From the NCBI RefSeq assembly GCF_021010575.1, contig NZ_JAJNAG010000027.1, positions 1 to 44,676 of the forward strand: a stretch of 44,676 nt of DNA. The letters run 5' to 3'. Position 1 is the stretch's first letter, and every line of letters begins with the position of its first letter. The translations under genes and the position numbers were made by a program. The notes under the pieces were generated by a model that saw nothing but the letters and a program-made list of their open reading frames with translations, had not been told where the DNA came from and did not search any database. This DNA comes from Limnobaculum eriocheiris (GTDB lineage: Bacteria; Pseudomonadota; Gammaproteobacteria; Enterobacterales; Enterobacteriaceae). Shown piece by piece: positions 28,976 through 37,465 of the stretch.

Positions 28976-31654
28976 TTAATTAACCTTTCCGGAACGACTA
29001 AAGCGTTTACCGTCATGGCTCTGGCTGCGAACAGAAACCTCACCTTTCACTTCTGGTTTCGCATTAGCGTCATAACGTTTCCAGCTCTTGCCGTTATCCG
29101 TAGTGTATTGGATGATAACCCCTGGCAGAGCAACGTTTGCTTCCAGTTTGCCATCAACCACTTTGGCACCCGGTACTGGTAAACGGTAAGCAACACCGGC
29201 TTTATCCAGTTTTGCCAGCTCACGTTGACCAACGATATTGGCAAAACGGATCCAGTCGTTATTTAATGCAGCTTTATCAACAAATGTTGTTTCGCCACCT
29301 TTAAACTCTTTACCCTTCTGGTAATCCATCTCCCATGCAGCACGGTGCCATGCGCGTTCTGCCAGCGGCATCATACGAGGATAAATCATATATTCCATCT
29401 GGTCGTCGGTGCGTACCACTTCGCTCCAGAGCTGTCCTGACATACCGTAAGCACCCGGCCAGTCTTTGTCGCTCTTAGCAGCAAAGGCATTACCATCACG
29501 ATCGACGGATGTCTCTGCGTTTTGCGGCAGGTTGTTTGGCGCAAAGCTAAATAACTTACGCTCATCGGTAAAGCGTGTACCCCAGTAATAACCGCGCTCT
29601 TGTGGGTTGACTTCATATGGGAAGTCTAAATAGACGTAATCCGGGTTAGAGATAACCACTTCATAGCCTTTATTTGCCCAGTCGTTAGCCGAGTCAAATC
29701 CGCCCCAGTACAGGGTATCCCAGAAGTTAACCCCCACACGCTTGGTCGCAAAGGCTTTAGAATCTTTAGCGTCTTTCAGACCATCCTGCCATGCCTGCAT
29801 TTTTTCAATGCCGTGAGCATTAACCAGCTTGCTGACTTCCAGTGCGAAGTGACTTGGCAGATGTTCGTAATCTTCAATTTTGCCCTCTTTGATCATCGTC
29901 TGACATACCTGAGACTTAGCCCAAGGTTTGTCTTCTTTGCTCTGATCGATAGTGCCTTTGAATGCTTCTTTCTTCTCTGCTTTCAGATCCTGATAGCCTG
30001 CACCTAAACGAATGTTTTTCGCTTCGTCACCACCAAAGTGCCAGGTACCGATTGGCTGACCGGCTTCTTTATGCATAGCGGCAACTTCGCCAATCACTTT
30101 ATCCACAAAGCGCCTGGATGAATCCAGACATGGGTTCAGATAGCTCATGCGATTATAGAACTGAACAGAGGTGGTATTAGAGGTATCGGTTGGATCCAGC
30201 AGGCGATATTCGTTCGCTTCTTTCTCTTTACCCTCTTTCATCAGGCGATCGTGACGCGCTTCCATTGAAACAATCGCAGCACGAGCGTGAGCCGGCATAT
30301 CAATTTCAGGGATCACTTCAATCTGGCGAGCGTTAGCGTATTTCACAATCTCGATATAGTCAGCGCGGGTAAAGTGACCGCTACCGTTATTGTTGCTATC
30401 CGGGCCCGAACCTAACTGAGGCAGCAGGCAGCTCTTCTCCGTCAGGTCGTGACAGCGCTTGCTGCCCACATCGGTCAACTCAGGAAGTCCCGGGATCTCG
30501 ATACGCCAGCCTTCATCATCACTTAAGTGGAAGTGGAATTTATTCAGCTTATAAGTCGACATTTGGTCCAGCAGGCGCAGTACCGCCGCCTTGGTATGGA
30601 AGTTACGTCCCACATCCAGGAAGATAGCGCGATATTCAAAACGCGGTGCATCTTTAGCATCCAGCGTAGCAATTTTCTTGCTGCCGTCAGCAGGTAACAG
30701 GGAAAGAATAGATTGCAGACCATAGAACACACCGGCTCGATCGTAAGCGGTAATTTCCGCCCCCTTCTCGCCGATTTTCAGTTCATAAGCACCAGAAACT
30801 GCCATTGGGCCTTTAAATGCATCCGCAGAAATTGCCGCTTTTATCGGATATCCGGACGCATTAGCCGCAACGCCCAGCGCTTTAAAATGCTTCAGCACTA
30901 CGTCAGCGGCGACTTGATCCAGATCTTTAGTCTCCAGAGAGATGCCCTTACTCAGGTCCACATCTTTCTCATGAACTTTCACTTCCATTGGCGTTGGAAT
31001 GATTTGTCCACGCAGATCCGCAGCCGGCAGAAGTTTCACATCTGCGTTTTTATCAAAGCGGTTAGCGGTATTCATCAGGATGTTATGGTCGTCTTTAGTA
31101 CGTTTCCATACATCGCCATAGTTTTCACCCGCCAACGGATCGCTGAATTTGATCAGATCTTCGGTATCCGTGCTGGTGATAACTTTTGCTTTAGCGCCTT
31201 CAGCAGCAGCATACCAACGCGGTATCGCGTCAGTTTTAAAGATTTGCCAGTATTCAGCGATAATTGGAATTTCTACGGCTTTATTTTCAGGGAAAGAGGT
31301 GAACTTGTCGGTTGGTTCTAACTTATGTAAGTCACCGGTTACCAGACTAATTTTGAACTGGTCGTTATCAACCCGCAGAATCTGACGAATGCTATGGAAA
31401 TAGATCGCCCAATCTTTACCTTTAATTTCTGCTGAAGGGTTAGTTAGTGTTAGCGTCAGCTTAGTACAAGATGCCCAGTCGGCGCCCAGCGCACTACAAT
31501 CTACGCCGTGTTCAGCAACCAGATTATCGACAATCTTGTAATTAACTTTAAGATGGCTCAATTGATCGACAGTTTTTTGGTCAGCATTAGCGCTACCAAC
31601 AAAACTGCAGGTGGCGGCTAAGACTGCAAGGGTACTTAATTTGAACTTATTCAT
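28976..31654 (-). CDS. chb: Chitobiase (beta-N-acetylhexosaminidase, GH20)
   Basis: This 892-residue enzyme hydrolyses chitobiose and short chitin oligosaccharides to N-acetylglucosamine. It resembles the Serratia-type chitobiase. The Sec signal peptide ends near SANA-DQK (residue 24). Domains in order are an N-terminal carbohydrate-binding domain (about 30-190), a GH20b domain (about 215-335), the GH20 barrel (about 338-770) and a small C-terminal Ig-like domain. The catalytic pair is Asp543-Glu544 in [11 protein letters not shown]. It is the last gene of a chiP-chiQ-chb operon (called chiPQ-ctb in Serratia), 49 bp after chiQ. E. coli lacks a chb gene in its chiPQ operon, so this organism can degrade the oligomers in the periplasm. 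Confidence 0.93.
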   Translation of the reverse strand: MNKFKLSTLAVLAATCSFVGSANADQKTVDQLSHLKVNYKIVDNLVAEHGVDCSALGADWASCTKLTLTLTNPSAEIKGKDWAIYFHSIRQILRVDNDQFKISLVTGDLHKLEPTDKFTSFPENKAVEIPIIAEYWQIFKTDAIPRWYAAAEGAKAKVITSTDTEDLIKFSDPLAGENYGDVWKRTKDDHNILMNTANRFDKNADVKLLPAADLRGQIIPTPMEVKVHEKDVDLSKGISLETKDLDQVAADVVLKHFKALGVAANASGYPIKAAISADAFKGPMAVSGAYELKIGEKGAEITAYDRAGVFYGLQSILSLLPADGSKKIATLDAKDAPRFEYRAIFLDVGRNFHTKAAVLRLLDQMSTYKLNKFHFHLSDDEGWRIEIPGLPELTDVGSKRCHDLTEKSCLLPQLGSGPDSNNNGSGHFTRADYIEIVKYANARQIEVIPEIDMPAHARAAIVSMEARHDRLMKEGKEKEANEYRLLDPTDTSNTTSVQFYNRMSYLNPCLDSSRRFVDKVIGEVAAMHKEAGQPIGTWHFGGDEAKNIRLGAGYQDLKAEKKEAFKGTIDQSKEDKPWAKSQVCQTMIKEGKIEDYEHLPSHFALEVSKLVNAHGIEKMQAWQDGLKDAKDSKAFATKRVGVNFWDTLYWGGFDSANDWANKGYEVVISNPDYVYLDFPYEVNPQERGYYWGTRFTDERKLFSFAPNNLPQNAETSVDRDGNAFAAKSDKDWPGAYGMSGQLWSEVVRTDDQMEYMIYPRMMPLAERAWHRAAWEMDYQKGKEFKGGETTFVDKAALNNDWIRFANIVGQRELAKLDKAGVAYRLPVPGAKVVDGKLEANVALPGVIIQYTTDNGKSWKRYDANAKPEVKGEVSVRSQSHDGKRFSRSGKVN

Positions 31655-31703
31655 GCTTATCTTGCTCCATTTTTAATTAACCATTATTTGCGCGAATCTC
31701 TTG

Positions 31704-32006
31704 CTAGACCTTATCGCATTGTTTCTCATATGCCTGACCATTACCGGTTTTAGCTGCCTGCAGGCAACGCTGATAATCCAGTACGCGGACCGTCTCTTTT
31801 TCGGCAAACTCTTGATTCTTTTTATCTTTCTTCAAAACATCCAACACTGACTGGCAGGCCTGAAGTTTTTCAGGAGAGTTTTTAGAAGTATTAATACAGG
31901 CACTATAGGCATCTTTCAGCGTGACATCTTCCTGCACGGTTTCTGTTTGTGGAGCACAGGCGCCTAAAGCAACGGTCATCGCAATAACAAGTAGAACTTT
32001 TTTCAT
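31704..32006 (-). CDS. chiQ: Lipoprotein ChiQ
   Basis: ChiQ is a small outer-membrane-type lipoprotein encoded with the chitoporin; its molecular role is unknown. The 100 residues start with a lipoprotein signal (MKKVLLVIAMTVALGAC) with the lipobox LGAC at residues 14-17. Ala18 at mature position +2 favours outer-membrane sorting. Three further cysteines (ACIN, ACQS, QRCL) plus one near the C-terminus could pair as disulfides. AGGATT precedes the ATG, directly behind a strong terminator hairpin that separates it from chiP. Confidence 0.86.
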   Translation of the reverse strand: MKKVLLVIAMTVALGACAPQTETVQEDVTLKDAYSACINTSKNSPEKLQACQSVLDVLKKDKKNQEFAEKETVRVLDYQRCLQAAKTGNGQAYEKQCDKV

Positions 32007-32021
32007 GGCGGATAATCCTGT

Positions 32022-32054
32022 AAAAAACCCCAGCCTGAAAATTCAGGCTGGGGT
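32022..32054 (-). terminator. Strong intrinsic terminator between chiP and chiQ
   Basis: A perfect 13-bp stem with a 2-nt loop (arms 32027-32039 and 32042-32054) is followed on the minus strand by six T. It begins 8 bases after the chiP stop and ends 15 bases before the chiQ start. It fits all criteria for Rho-independent termination, so chiQ and chb should be made at a fraction of the chiP level. Confidence 0.85.
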
Positions 32055-32061
32055 GAAAGCA

Positions 32062-33456
32062 TTAGAAAATAGTGAATGGCGCAATAACCATAAACTTAAC
32101 GTCGCGTTCATCCTGGAACATGTTACCGTAGCCGTTGCTCCAGCTTGGGTTATCAGAATGGTTGTCATACTGAGTGAAGTGCAGCTTAAACAAGGTACCC
32201 TTTGCACGACCTTCCTGAATGGTATATAGCGCATCCAGACTATAAGAACTCTCTTTAACACGCTGGCTCTGGTCATAATCATCGTTGGTGCTTGGTTTAG
32301 CATCCCATGCGTAAGCATAAGAACCACCTACCGCCCATCCCGCTAAATCCCACTTGCTCAGGTCATACATTACACCGGCAAATACGGCTTTTTCACCGTT
32401 GGCGTTGAAGTCTGAACGGTTATCCCACCAGATATCCAAACGACCGTTAGAAGAGGCATAAGTTGGCGTCATACGTTGCAGGAAGTAGCCCTGATTACCT
32501 TCAGCTTTAACCCAGGTTCCTTCCAGACGGAAATCAAACTGACCCGCTTTGTAGCCCATGGTCAACGCCTGAGTCCATGCCAAACCATCATAAATATCGT
32601 TGATACCGCCACCGGTCACTTTGTCGCGAGTACCGTAGAACTGATAGCTGGTGCTTAACGGACTACCCAACACATCAAATTTATAAGAACCTTTACCAAA
32701 GTACTGGTCGACATAACCCTGCGCCTGACCAAAAGCAGCCTCTAACACAAAGTCATTTTTGAAATCATATTTAGCACCGATAGAGTGCAGATAATCTACT
32801 TTGGTCTTTTTATCATTCTGATAGAAATTATCTGTTTCAATGTGCCATGGTGCTTTGTACTCGTTAGCCCACATATATGAGAAGCTCAACGCACCCGCTT
32901 TATCAAAATCAAAGTTAGCACCGGCTTCAGCCCCCTGATAGGTACCAGGCAATAAACTCCAGTGTGGAGCTAACAGCGTCTGACCACTAGGCTGGATGTA
33001 TCCGCCTCGCGCCCAAACCGGACCATATTTAAATTTAGCCGCCGCTTTATACAGGCTGACTCCGCTTTTATCACCGGAGTAATCTTCTTCGTATGTGCGG
33101 TTTTTTGAGGAGAAAGCAATTTCGTTTGGATGTCCACTGTCGTGCGCTTCGGCCATTTCAATGGCGGTAAATGCGGCAACATCTAAACCAAACATATCGG
33201 CAGCATAGCCAGAAGAGAAATCCAGATTGGCGTTCCAGGTGGAGTGAGACAGGTTGGTTTCATAATGACCAGTGCTAACGTCTTTACGATCCCGCTCACG
33301 CTGCCAGTAATAAATACCACCGGTCAGGCTTGAGTCTTCAACAAAACCCTTGCCTTCTGCCACCGCTTCAGGAATAAAAAACTGCCCCGAAGCCAAAGTA
33401 GCTCCTGCGATAACATATGCTAAATACTTTCGTTTGAAACTATTTTTTTCGCTCAT
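32062..33456 (-). CDS. chiP: Chitoporin ChiP (OprD-family porin)
   Basis: ChiP is the outer-membrane channel for chitooligosaccharides. The 464-residue precursor (E. coli 468) has a signal peptide ending near AVA-EGKG (about residue 33). The barrel starts with [20 protein letters not shown] and ends with a C-terminal phenylalanine (VIAPFTIF), the outer-membrane assembly signal. Sequence agreement with E. coli ChiP is high along the barrel. I start at the ATG at 33456, with GGAG 9 bases upstream; the open frame upstream begins with TTG. In E. coli and Salmonella chiP is silenced by the ChiX small RNA, but I see no strong ChiX pairing site here. Confidence 0.94.
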   Translation of the reverse strand: MSEKNSFKRKYLAYVIAGATLASGQFFIPEAVAEGKGFVEDSSLTGGIYYWQRERDRKDVSTGHYETNLSHSTWNANLDFSSGYAADMFGLDVAAFTAIEMAEAHDSGHPNEIAFSSKNRTYEEDYSGDKSGVSLYKAAAKFKYGPVWARGGYIQPSGQTLLAPHWSLLPGTYQGAEAGANFDFDKAGALSFSYMWANEYKAPWHIETDNFYQNDKKTKVDYLHSIGAKYDFKNDFVLEAAFGQAQGYVDQYFGKGSYKFDVLGSPLSTSYQFYGTRDKVTGGGINDIYDGLAWTQALTMGYKAGQFDFRLEGTWVKAEGNQGYFLQRMTPTYASSNGRLDIWWDNRSDFNANGEKAVFAGVMYDLSKWDLAGWAVGGSYAYAWDAKPSTNDDYDQSQRVKESSYSLDALYTIQEGRAKGTLFKLHFTQYDNHSDNPSWSNGYGNMFQDERDVKFMVIAPFTIF

Positions 33457-33772
33457 CCTCAAAGTCTCCAAGATATCACATCGTTAAATTTGCCCATCTC
33501 AGAATCCCGCTGAATGAGCATTTGTAATGTTTAGTAAGTTAAAGCATATTTTCGCGACGCGAATTATCAACGCATATTATAAGTAAATGTTAAAATCATG
33601 ACGCGTGGCACAAAATGATAAAAAAGGCATAAATGGCGAAAAAAACGAACTAACTGAAATAATCCATTGTTATTAATGCAAAAATATTGACATTTAAAAC
33701 ACATTGAATACAAAAGTGGAAATGCGTGTTATCACAAAGATAATTATCAAGCCCAAATAACTAGTGAATTAA
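33457..33772. promoter_or_regulatory. chiP upstream region
   Basis: An AT-rich gene-free stretch holds the chiP promoter. A weak CRP-like site CATGACGCGTGGCACA lies near 33597-33612, which would fit sugar control, but it matches only 7 of 10 core bases. No NagC site could be assigned. Confidence 0.35.
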
Positions 33773-33792
33773 TTAACATATTTTCTACAACG

Positions 33793-33815
33793 AAAAATGA
33801 TGGTGTATCATTTTT
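33793..33815. repeat. 9-bp perfect palindrome upstream of the small ORF
   Basis: AAAAATGAT (33793-33801) and ATCATTTTT (33807-33815) flank GGTGT. It overlaps a possible promoter for the plus-strand small ORF (TTAACA at 33773-33778, AATGAT at 33796-33801, 17-bp spacing). It may be an operator, or an intrinsic terminator-like hairpin for transcription in either direction. Confidence 0.45.
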
Positions 33816-33882
33816 AGCAAAAGATGCTTATAGCGCGGCTATCTGATAACAAGAAAAACAGAAAAAGGAGGAAATTAGAAAA

Positions 33883-33954
33883 ATGGCAACAATGAATAAT
33901 TCAGTAAATTTTCGATATAAAAAAACCGCCGAAGCGGTTTTTTTATATTACTAA
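33883..33954 (+). CDS. Candidate 23-codon small protein or dual-function RNA
   Basis: A near-perfect ribosome site (AAGGAGGA at 33865-33872) lies 10 bases before an ATG that opens a 23-codon frame (MATMNNSVNFRYKK...), ending TAA. The last codons are formed by the terminator hairpin shared with lpd. The peptide is basic with an aromatic end (VFLYY). A promoter-like pair lies about 90 bases upstream, so a transcript of about 140 nt would run from near 33808 to the terminator. I do not recognise the peptide. It may be a real small protein, a small RNA with a decoy frame, or chance. Confidence 0.4.
   Translation: MATMNNSVNFRYKKTAEAVFLYY
33921..33944. terminator. Bidirectional terminator of lpd and the small ORF
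   Basis: AAAAACCGC (33921-33929) pairs with GCGGTTTTT (33934-33942) around a CGAA tetraloop. T-runs follow on both strands. It lies 22 bp past the lpd stop and is a textbook intrinsic terminator in both directions. Confidence 0.9.
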
Positions 33955-33966
33955 GCCGTCAATTGA

Positions 33967-35394
33967 TTACTTTTTCCTGGCTTTTGGATTAGGTAAGTCA
34001 GTTACTGTACCTTCATAAACTTCCGCCGCCAGACCAACTGACTCATGCAATGTTGGGTGTGCATGAATTGTTAATGCAATATCTTCAGCATCACAACCCA
34101 TCTCAATCGCTAAACCAATTTCACCTAACAGTTCACCGCCGTTGGTACCAACAATGGCACCACCGATAATACGGTGAGAGTCTTTATCGAAAATCAGTTT
34201 GGTCATACCGTCTGCACAGTCGGAAGCAATCGCACGGCCAGAGGCCGCCCAAGGGAAAGTGGACACTTCATAGTTAATCCCTTTCTCTTTTGCTTCTTTC
34301 TCTGTCAGACCAACCCATGCCACTTCTGGCTCAGTATAGGCAATGGATGGAATCACTTTCGGATCGAAGTAGTGTTTCTTACCAGAAATAACTTCTGCGG
34401 CCACATGGCCTTCATGAACACCTTTGTGTGCCAGCATTGGCTGACCAACAATATCACCGATAGCAAAAATGTGAGGAACGTTGGTACGCATTTGCTTATC
34501 AACGTGGATAAAGCCGCGATCGTCAACCTCAATACCTGCTTTACCCGCTTCCAGCAGTTTTCCATTTGGTACACGGCCAATGGCAACCAGAACAGCATCG
34601 TAACACTGTGGTTCGGCAGGTGCTTTTTTACCTTCCATCGTCACATAGATACCGTCTTCTTTGGCTTCTACTGCGGTTACCTTGGTTTCCAGCATCAGGT
34701 TAAACTGCTTGCTGATACGCTTGGTGAACACTTTAACCACATCTTTATCTGCGGCAGGAATCACTTGATCAAACATTTCGACTACGTCGATCTGAGAACC
34801 CAGAGCATGGTACACCGTACCCATTTCCAGGCCGATAATACCACCGCCCATAACCAGTAAACGCTTAGGTACAGATTTCAGTGCTAATGCATCCGTTGAG
34901 TCCCACACCCGAGGGTCTTCATGAGGAATGAATGGCAACTGGATAGGACGAGAACCCGCAGCAATAATAGCGTTGTCAAAATTAATGTTAGTTACTACGC
35001 CATTCTCACCTTCAACCGCAATGGTATTCGGGCCAACAAACTTACCATAACCATTAACCACCTGAACTTTACGCATCTTGGCCATACCCGCCAGACCGCC
35101 AGTCAGTTGATCGATAACTTTTTCTTTCCAAACTCTAACTTTATCGATATCGGTTTTTGGCTCACCAAAAACAATACCGTGCACGGCAAGTGCTTTCGCT
35201 TCTTCAATGACTTTAGCAACGTGAAGCAGCGCTTTTGAAGGGATACAACCTACGTTTAAACATACGCCACCCAGAGTGGAATAACGTTCAACGATAATAG
35301 TGTCCAGACCTAAATCCGCGCAGCGGAAAGCAGCTGAATAACCTGCGGGACCTGCTCCAAGTACCACAACCTGAGTTTTAATATCAGTACTCAT
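33967..35394 (-). CDS. lpd: Dihydrolipoyl dehydrogenase (E3)
   Basis: Lpd reoxidises lipoamide for pyruvate dehydrogenase, 2-oxoglutarate dehydrogenase and the glycine cleavage system, passing electrons through FAD to NAD. It has 475 residues (E. coli 474). It shows the FAD-binding GAGPAGYSAA, the redox disulfide Cys45/Cys50 in GGVCLNVGCIPSK, an NAD-binding GGGIIGLEMG, and the catalytic His-Glu of HAHPTLHES near the C-terminus. It is the fourth gene of pdhR-aceE-aceF-lpd but is set off from aceF by a terminator and 182 bp, consistent with an additional promoter of its own as in E. coli. Confidence 0.97.
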   Translation of the reverse strand: MSTDIKTQVVVLGAGPAGYSAAFRCADLGLDTIIVERYSTLGGVCLNVGCIPSKALLHVAKVIEEAKALAVHGIVFGEPKTDIDKVRVWKEKVIDQLTGGLAGMAKMRKVQVVNGYGKFVGPNTIAVEGENGVVTNINFDNAIIAAGSRPIQLPFIPHEDPRVWDSTDALALKSVPKRLLVMGGGIIGLEMGTVYHALGSQIDVVEMFDQVIPAADKDVVKVFTKRISKQFNLMLETKVTAVEAKEDGIYVTMEGKKAPAEPQCYDAVLVAIGRVPNGKLLEAGKAGIEVDDRGFIHVDKQMRTNVPHIFAIGDIVGQPMLAHKGVHEGHVAAEVISGKKHYFDPKVIPSIAYTEPEVAWVGLTEKEAKEKGINYEVSTFPWAASGRAIASDCADGMTKLIFDKDSHRIIGGAIVGTNGGELLGEIGLAIEMGCDAEDIALTIHAHPTLHESVGLAAEVYEGTVTDLPNPKARKK

Positions 35395-35545
35395 CTATGA
35401 CCTCTTAAATTTTTTCCCGGCCGACCGGCGTTGGTTCTGTTTCATCATAGCGTGCATTGCCGGAACCTGTGTGACCACATTAGTTTACAGAAACATAACA
35501 ATTCTGCAAACAAGAGTTCCCAATAATTCCGTACAAAAACAAGAA

Positions 35546-35569
35546 TTAAAAAGCCGGCCAATGGCCGGC
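35546..35569 (-). terminator. Terminator between aceF and lpd
   Basis: GCCGGCC (35553-35559) and GGCCGGC (35563-35569) form a 7-bp GC stem with a 3-nt loop. On the minus strand TTTTT follows. It lies 7 bp past the aceF stop and would uncouple much of lpd expression from aceEF. Confidence 0.78.
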
Positions 35570-35576
35570 CCTCAAA

Positions 35577-37451
35577 TTACATCACTAAACGGCGGATGTC
35601 AGACATCGCATCGTTAATGAAACTGATGAAACGCGCACCATCAGCACCGTCGATCACACGGTGATCGTAGGAGAGAGACAGTGGCAGCATCAGACGTGGT
35701 GCAAACTCTTTACCGTTCCAAACTGGCTTCATGGACGATTTGGATACGCCTAAGATAGCCACTTCTGGTGCGTTAACGATTGGTGTAAACGCAGTACCAC
35801 CGATACCACCCAGGCTGGAAATAGTGAAGCAACCACCCTGCATATCGGACGCTGTCAGCTTACCGGCACGCGCTTTTTTGGAGATTTCAGCCAGTTCACG
35901 AGACAGTTCAACGATACCTTTCTTATTCACATCGCGGAATACCGGAACCACCAAGCCATTTGGTGTATCCACCGCCACACCAATGTTGATATATTTCTTC
36001 AGCGTCAGCTTCTGGCCATCTTCAGACAATGAGCTGTTAAAACGAGGCATTTCTTCCAGCGCTTTTGCTACTGCCTTCATGATAAACACCAGCGGAGTGA
36101 TTTTCACATCCAGCTTTTTCTTCTCGGCTTCAACGTTTTGCTGCTTACGGAAAGCTTCAACATCAGTAATATCGGTTTCATCAAACTGTGTAACATGAGG
36201 GATCATCACCCAGTTACGATGGAGGTTAGCACCAGAGATTTTCTGGATACGACCCAGTTCAACTTCTTCAATATCACCAAACTTGCTGAAATCAACTTTA
36301 GGCCAAGGCAACAGACCTGGCAGAGAGCCGCCAGAAGCAGCAACCGCACCAGATTCAACGCGTTTAACCGCATCTTTCACATAGGCCTGAACGTCTTCTT
36401 TCAGGATACGGCCCTTACGACCCGTACCTTTCACTTTCGCCAGGTTAACGCCAAACTCACGAGCCAGACGACGGATAACCGGAGTGGCGTGAATATAAGC
36501 ATCGTTTACCACAAACTCATTGTTGCCGGAAGCCGCCGGTGCCGCTGGTTTAGCCGCTGCAACCGCAGGAACAGACGCCGCAGCCGCCGGAGCTGGCGTA
36601 CTTGCCGCAACAGGCGCAGCGCCTGCCACTTCAAATACCATAATCAACGAACCAGTAGACACTTTGCTGCCTACCTGAACTTTGATCTCTTTAACCGTAC
36701 CTGCAAACGGAGCCGGAACTTCCATTGAAGCTTTATCACCTTCAACGGTAATCAGTGACTGTTCAGTCGTAATTTTATCGCCGACTTTCACTAACACTTC
36801 AGTCACTTCAACTTCGTCACCGCCAATATCCGGAACCTGAACGTCTTTAGCTGAAACGCCACCGGTTGCCGCAGGAGCAGCCGCTGGTGCTGGTGCGCTT
36901 GCCGCAGCAGGCGCAGCGCCTGCCACTTCAAACACCATAATTAAGGTACCGGTAGACACTTTACTGCCCACCTGCACTTTAATCTCTTTAACCACACCCG
37001 CGAACGGAGCCGGGACTTCCATTGAGGCTTTATCGCCTTCAACGGTAATCAGTGATTGTTCAGCTTCAACTTTATCGCCCACTTTCACCAGTATTTCGGT
37101 AACTTCTACCTCATCACCGCCGATGTCAGGAACCTGAACATCTTTAGCCGCTGAAGCCGCAGGGGCACTGGCTGCCGGAGCAGCAGCCGGAGCTTCTGCT
37201 TTCGGCGCTGGTGCTACATCGGCACCATCAAAAATCATAATCAGCGTACCGGTAGACACTTTGCCGCCCACTTGTACTTTAATTTCTTTAACAACACCGC
37301 CCTGTGGTGAAGGAACTTCCATTGAAGCCTTATCACCTTCAACAGTGATCAGTGATTGTTCAACCTCAACGGTGTCGCCCACTTTCACCAGCAGTTCGGT
37401 TACTTCTACTTCGTCGGCACCGATGTCCGGCACTTTGATTTCAATAGTCAT
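35577..37451 (-). CDS. aceF: Pyruvate dehydrogenase E2, dihydrolipoyl acetyltransferase
   Basis: AceF is the core of the pyruvate dehydrogenase complex. It accepts the acetyl group on lipoyl-lysine and transfers it to CoA. The 624 residues (E. coli 630) contain three lipoyl domains, each with the lipoylation motif [10 protein letters not shown] (near residues 40, 145 and 250), joined by Ala/Pro-rich flexible linkers. A peripheral-subunit-binding domain ([16 protein letters not shown], about 325-360) and the catalytic domain follow, ending with [17 protein letters not shown]. It lies 14 bp after aceE. The three near-identical lipoyl repeats are also visible as DNA repeats. Confidence 0.97.
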   Translation of the reverse strand: MTIEIKVPDIGADEVEVTELLVKVGDTVEVEQSLITVEGDKASMEVPSPQGGVVKEIKVQVGGKVSTGTLIMIFDGADVAPAPKAEAPAAAPAASAPAASAAKDVQVPDIGGDEVEVTEILVKVGDKVEAEQSLITVEGDKASMEVPAPFAGVVKEIKVQVGSKVSTGTLIMVFEVAGAAPAAASAPAPAAAPAATGGVSAKDVQVPDIGGDEVEVTEVLVKVGDKITTEQSLITVEGDKASMEVPAPFAGTVKEIKVQVGSKVSTGSLIMVFEVAGAAPVAASTPAPAAAASVPAVAAAKPAAPAASGNNEFVVNDAYIHATPVIRRLAREFGVNLAKVKGTGRKGRILKEDVQAYVKDAVKRVESGAVAASGGSLPGLLPWPKVDFSKFGDIEEVELGRIQKISGANLHRNWVMIPHVTQFDETDITDVEAFRKQQNVEAEKKKLDVKITPLVFIMKAVAKALEEMPRFNSSLSEDGQKLTLKKYINIGVAVDTPNGLVVPVFRDVNKKGIVELSRELAEISKKARAGKLTASDMQGGCFTISSLGGIGGTAFTPIVNAPEVAILGVSKSSMKPVWNGKEFAPRLMLPLSLSYDHRVIDGADGARFISFINDAMSDIRRLVM

Positions 37452-37465
37452 TTAATCTTTACCTC

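Noticed and set aside
33440-33480. ChiX small-RNA pairing site in the chiP leader
   Set aside because: Only about five consecutive bases (GAGGA) fit the ChiX pairing region as I remember it, which is too few to claim.
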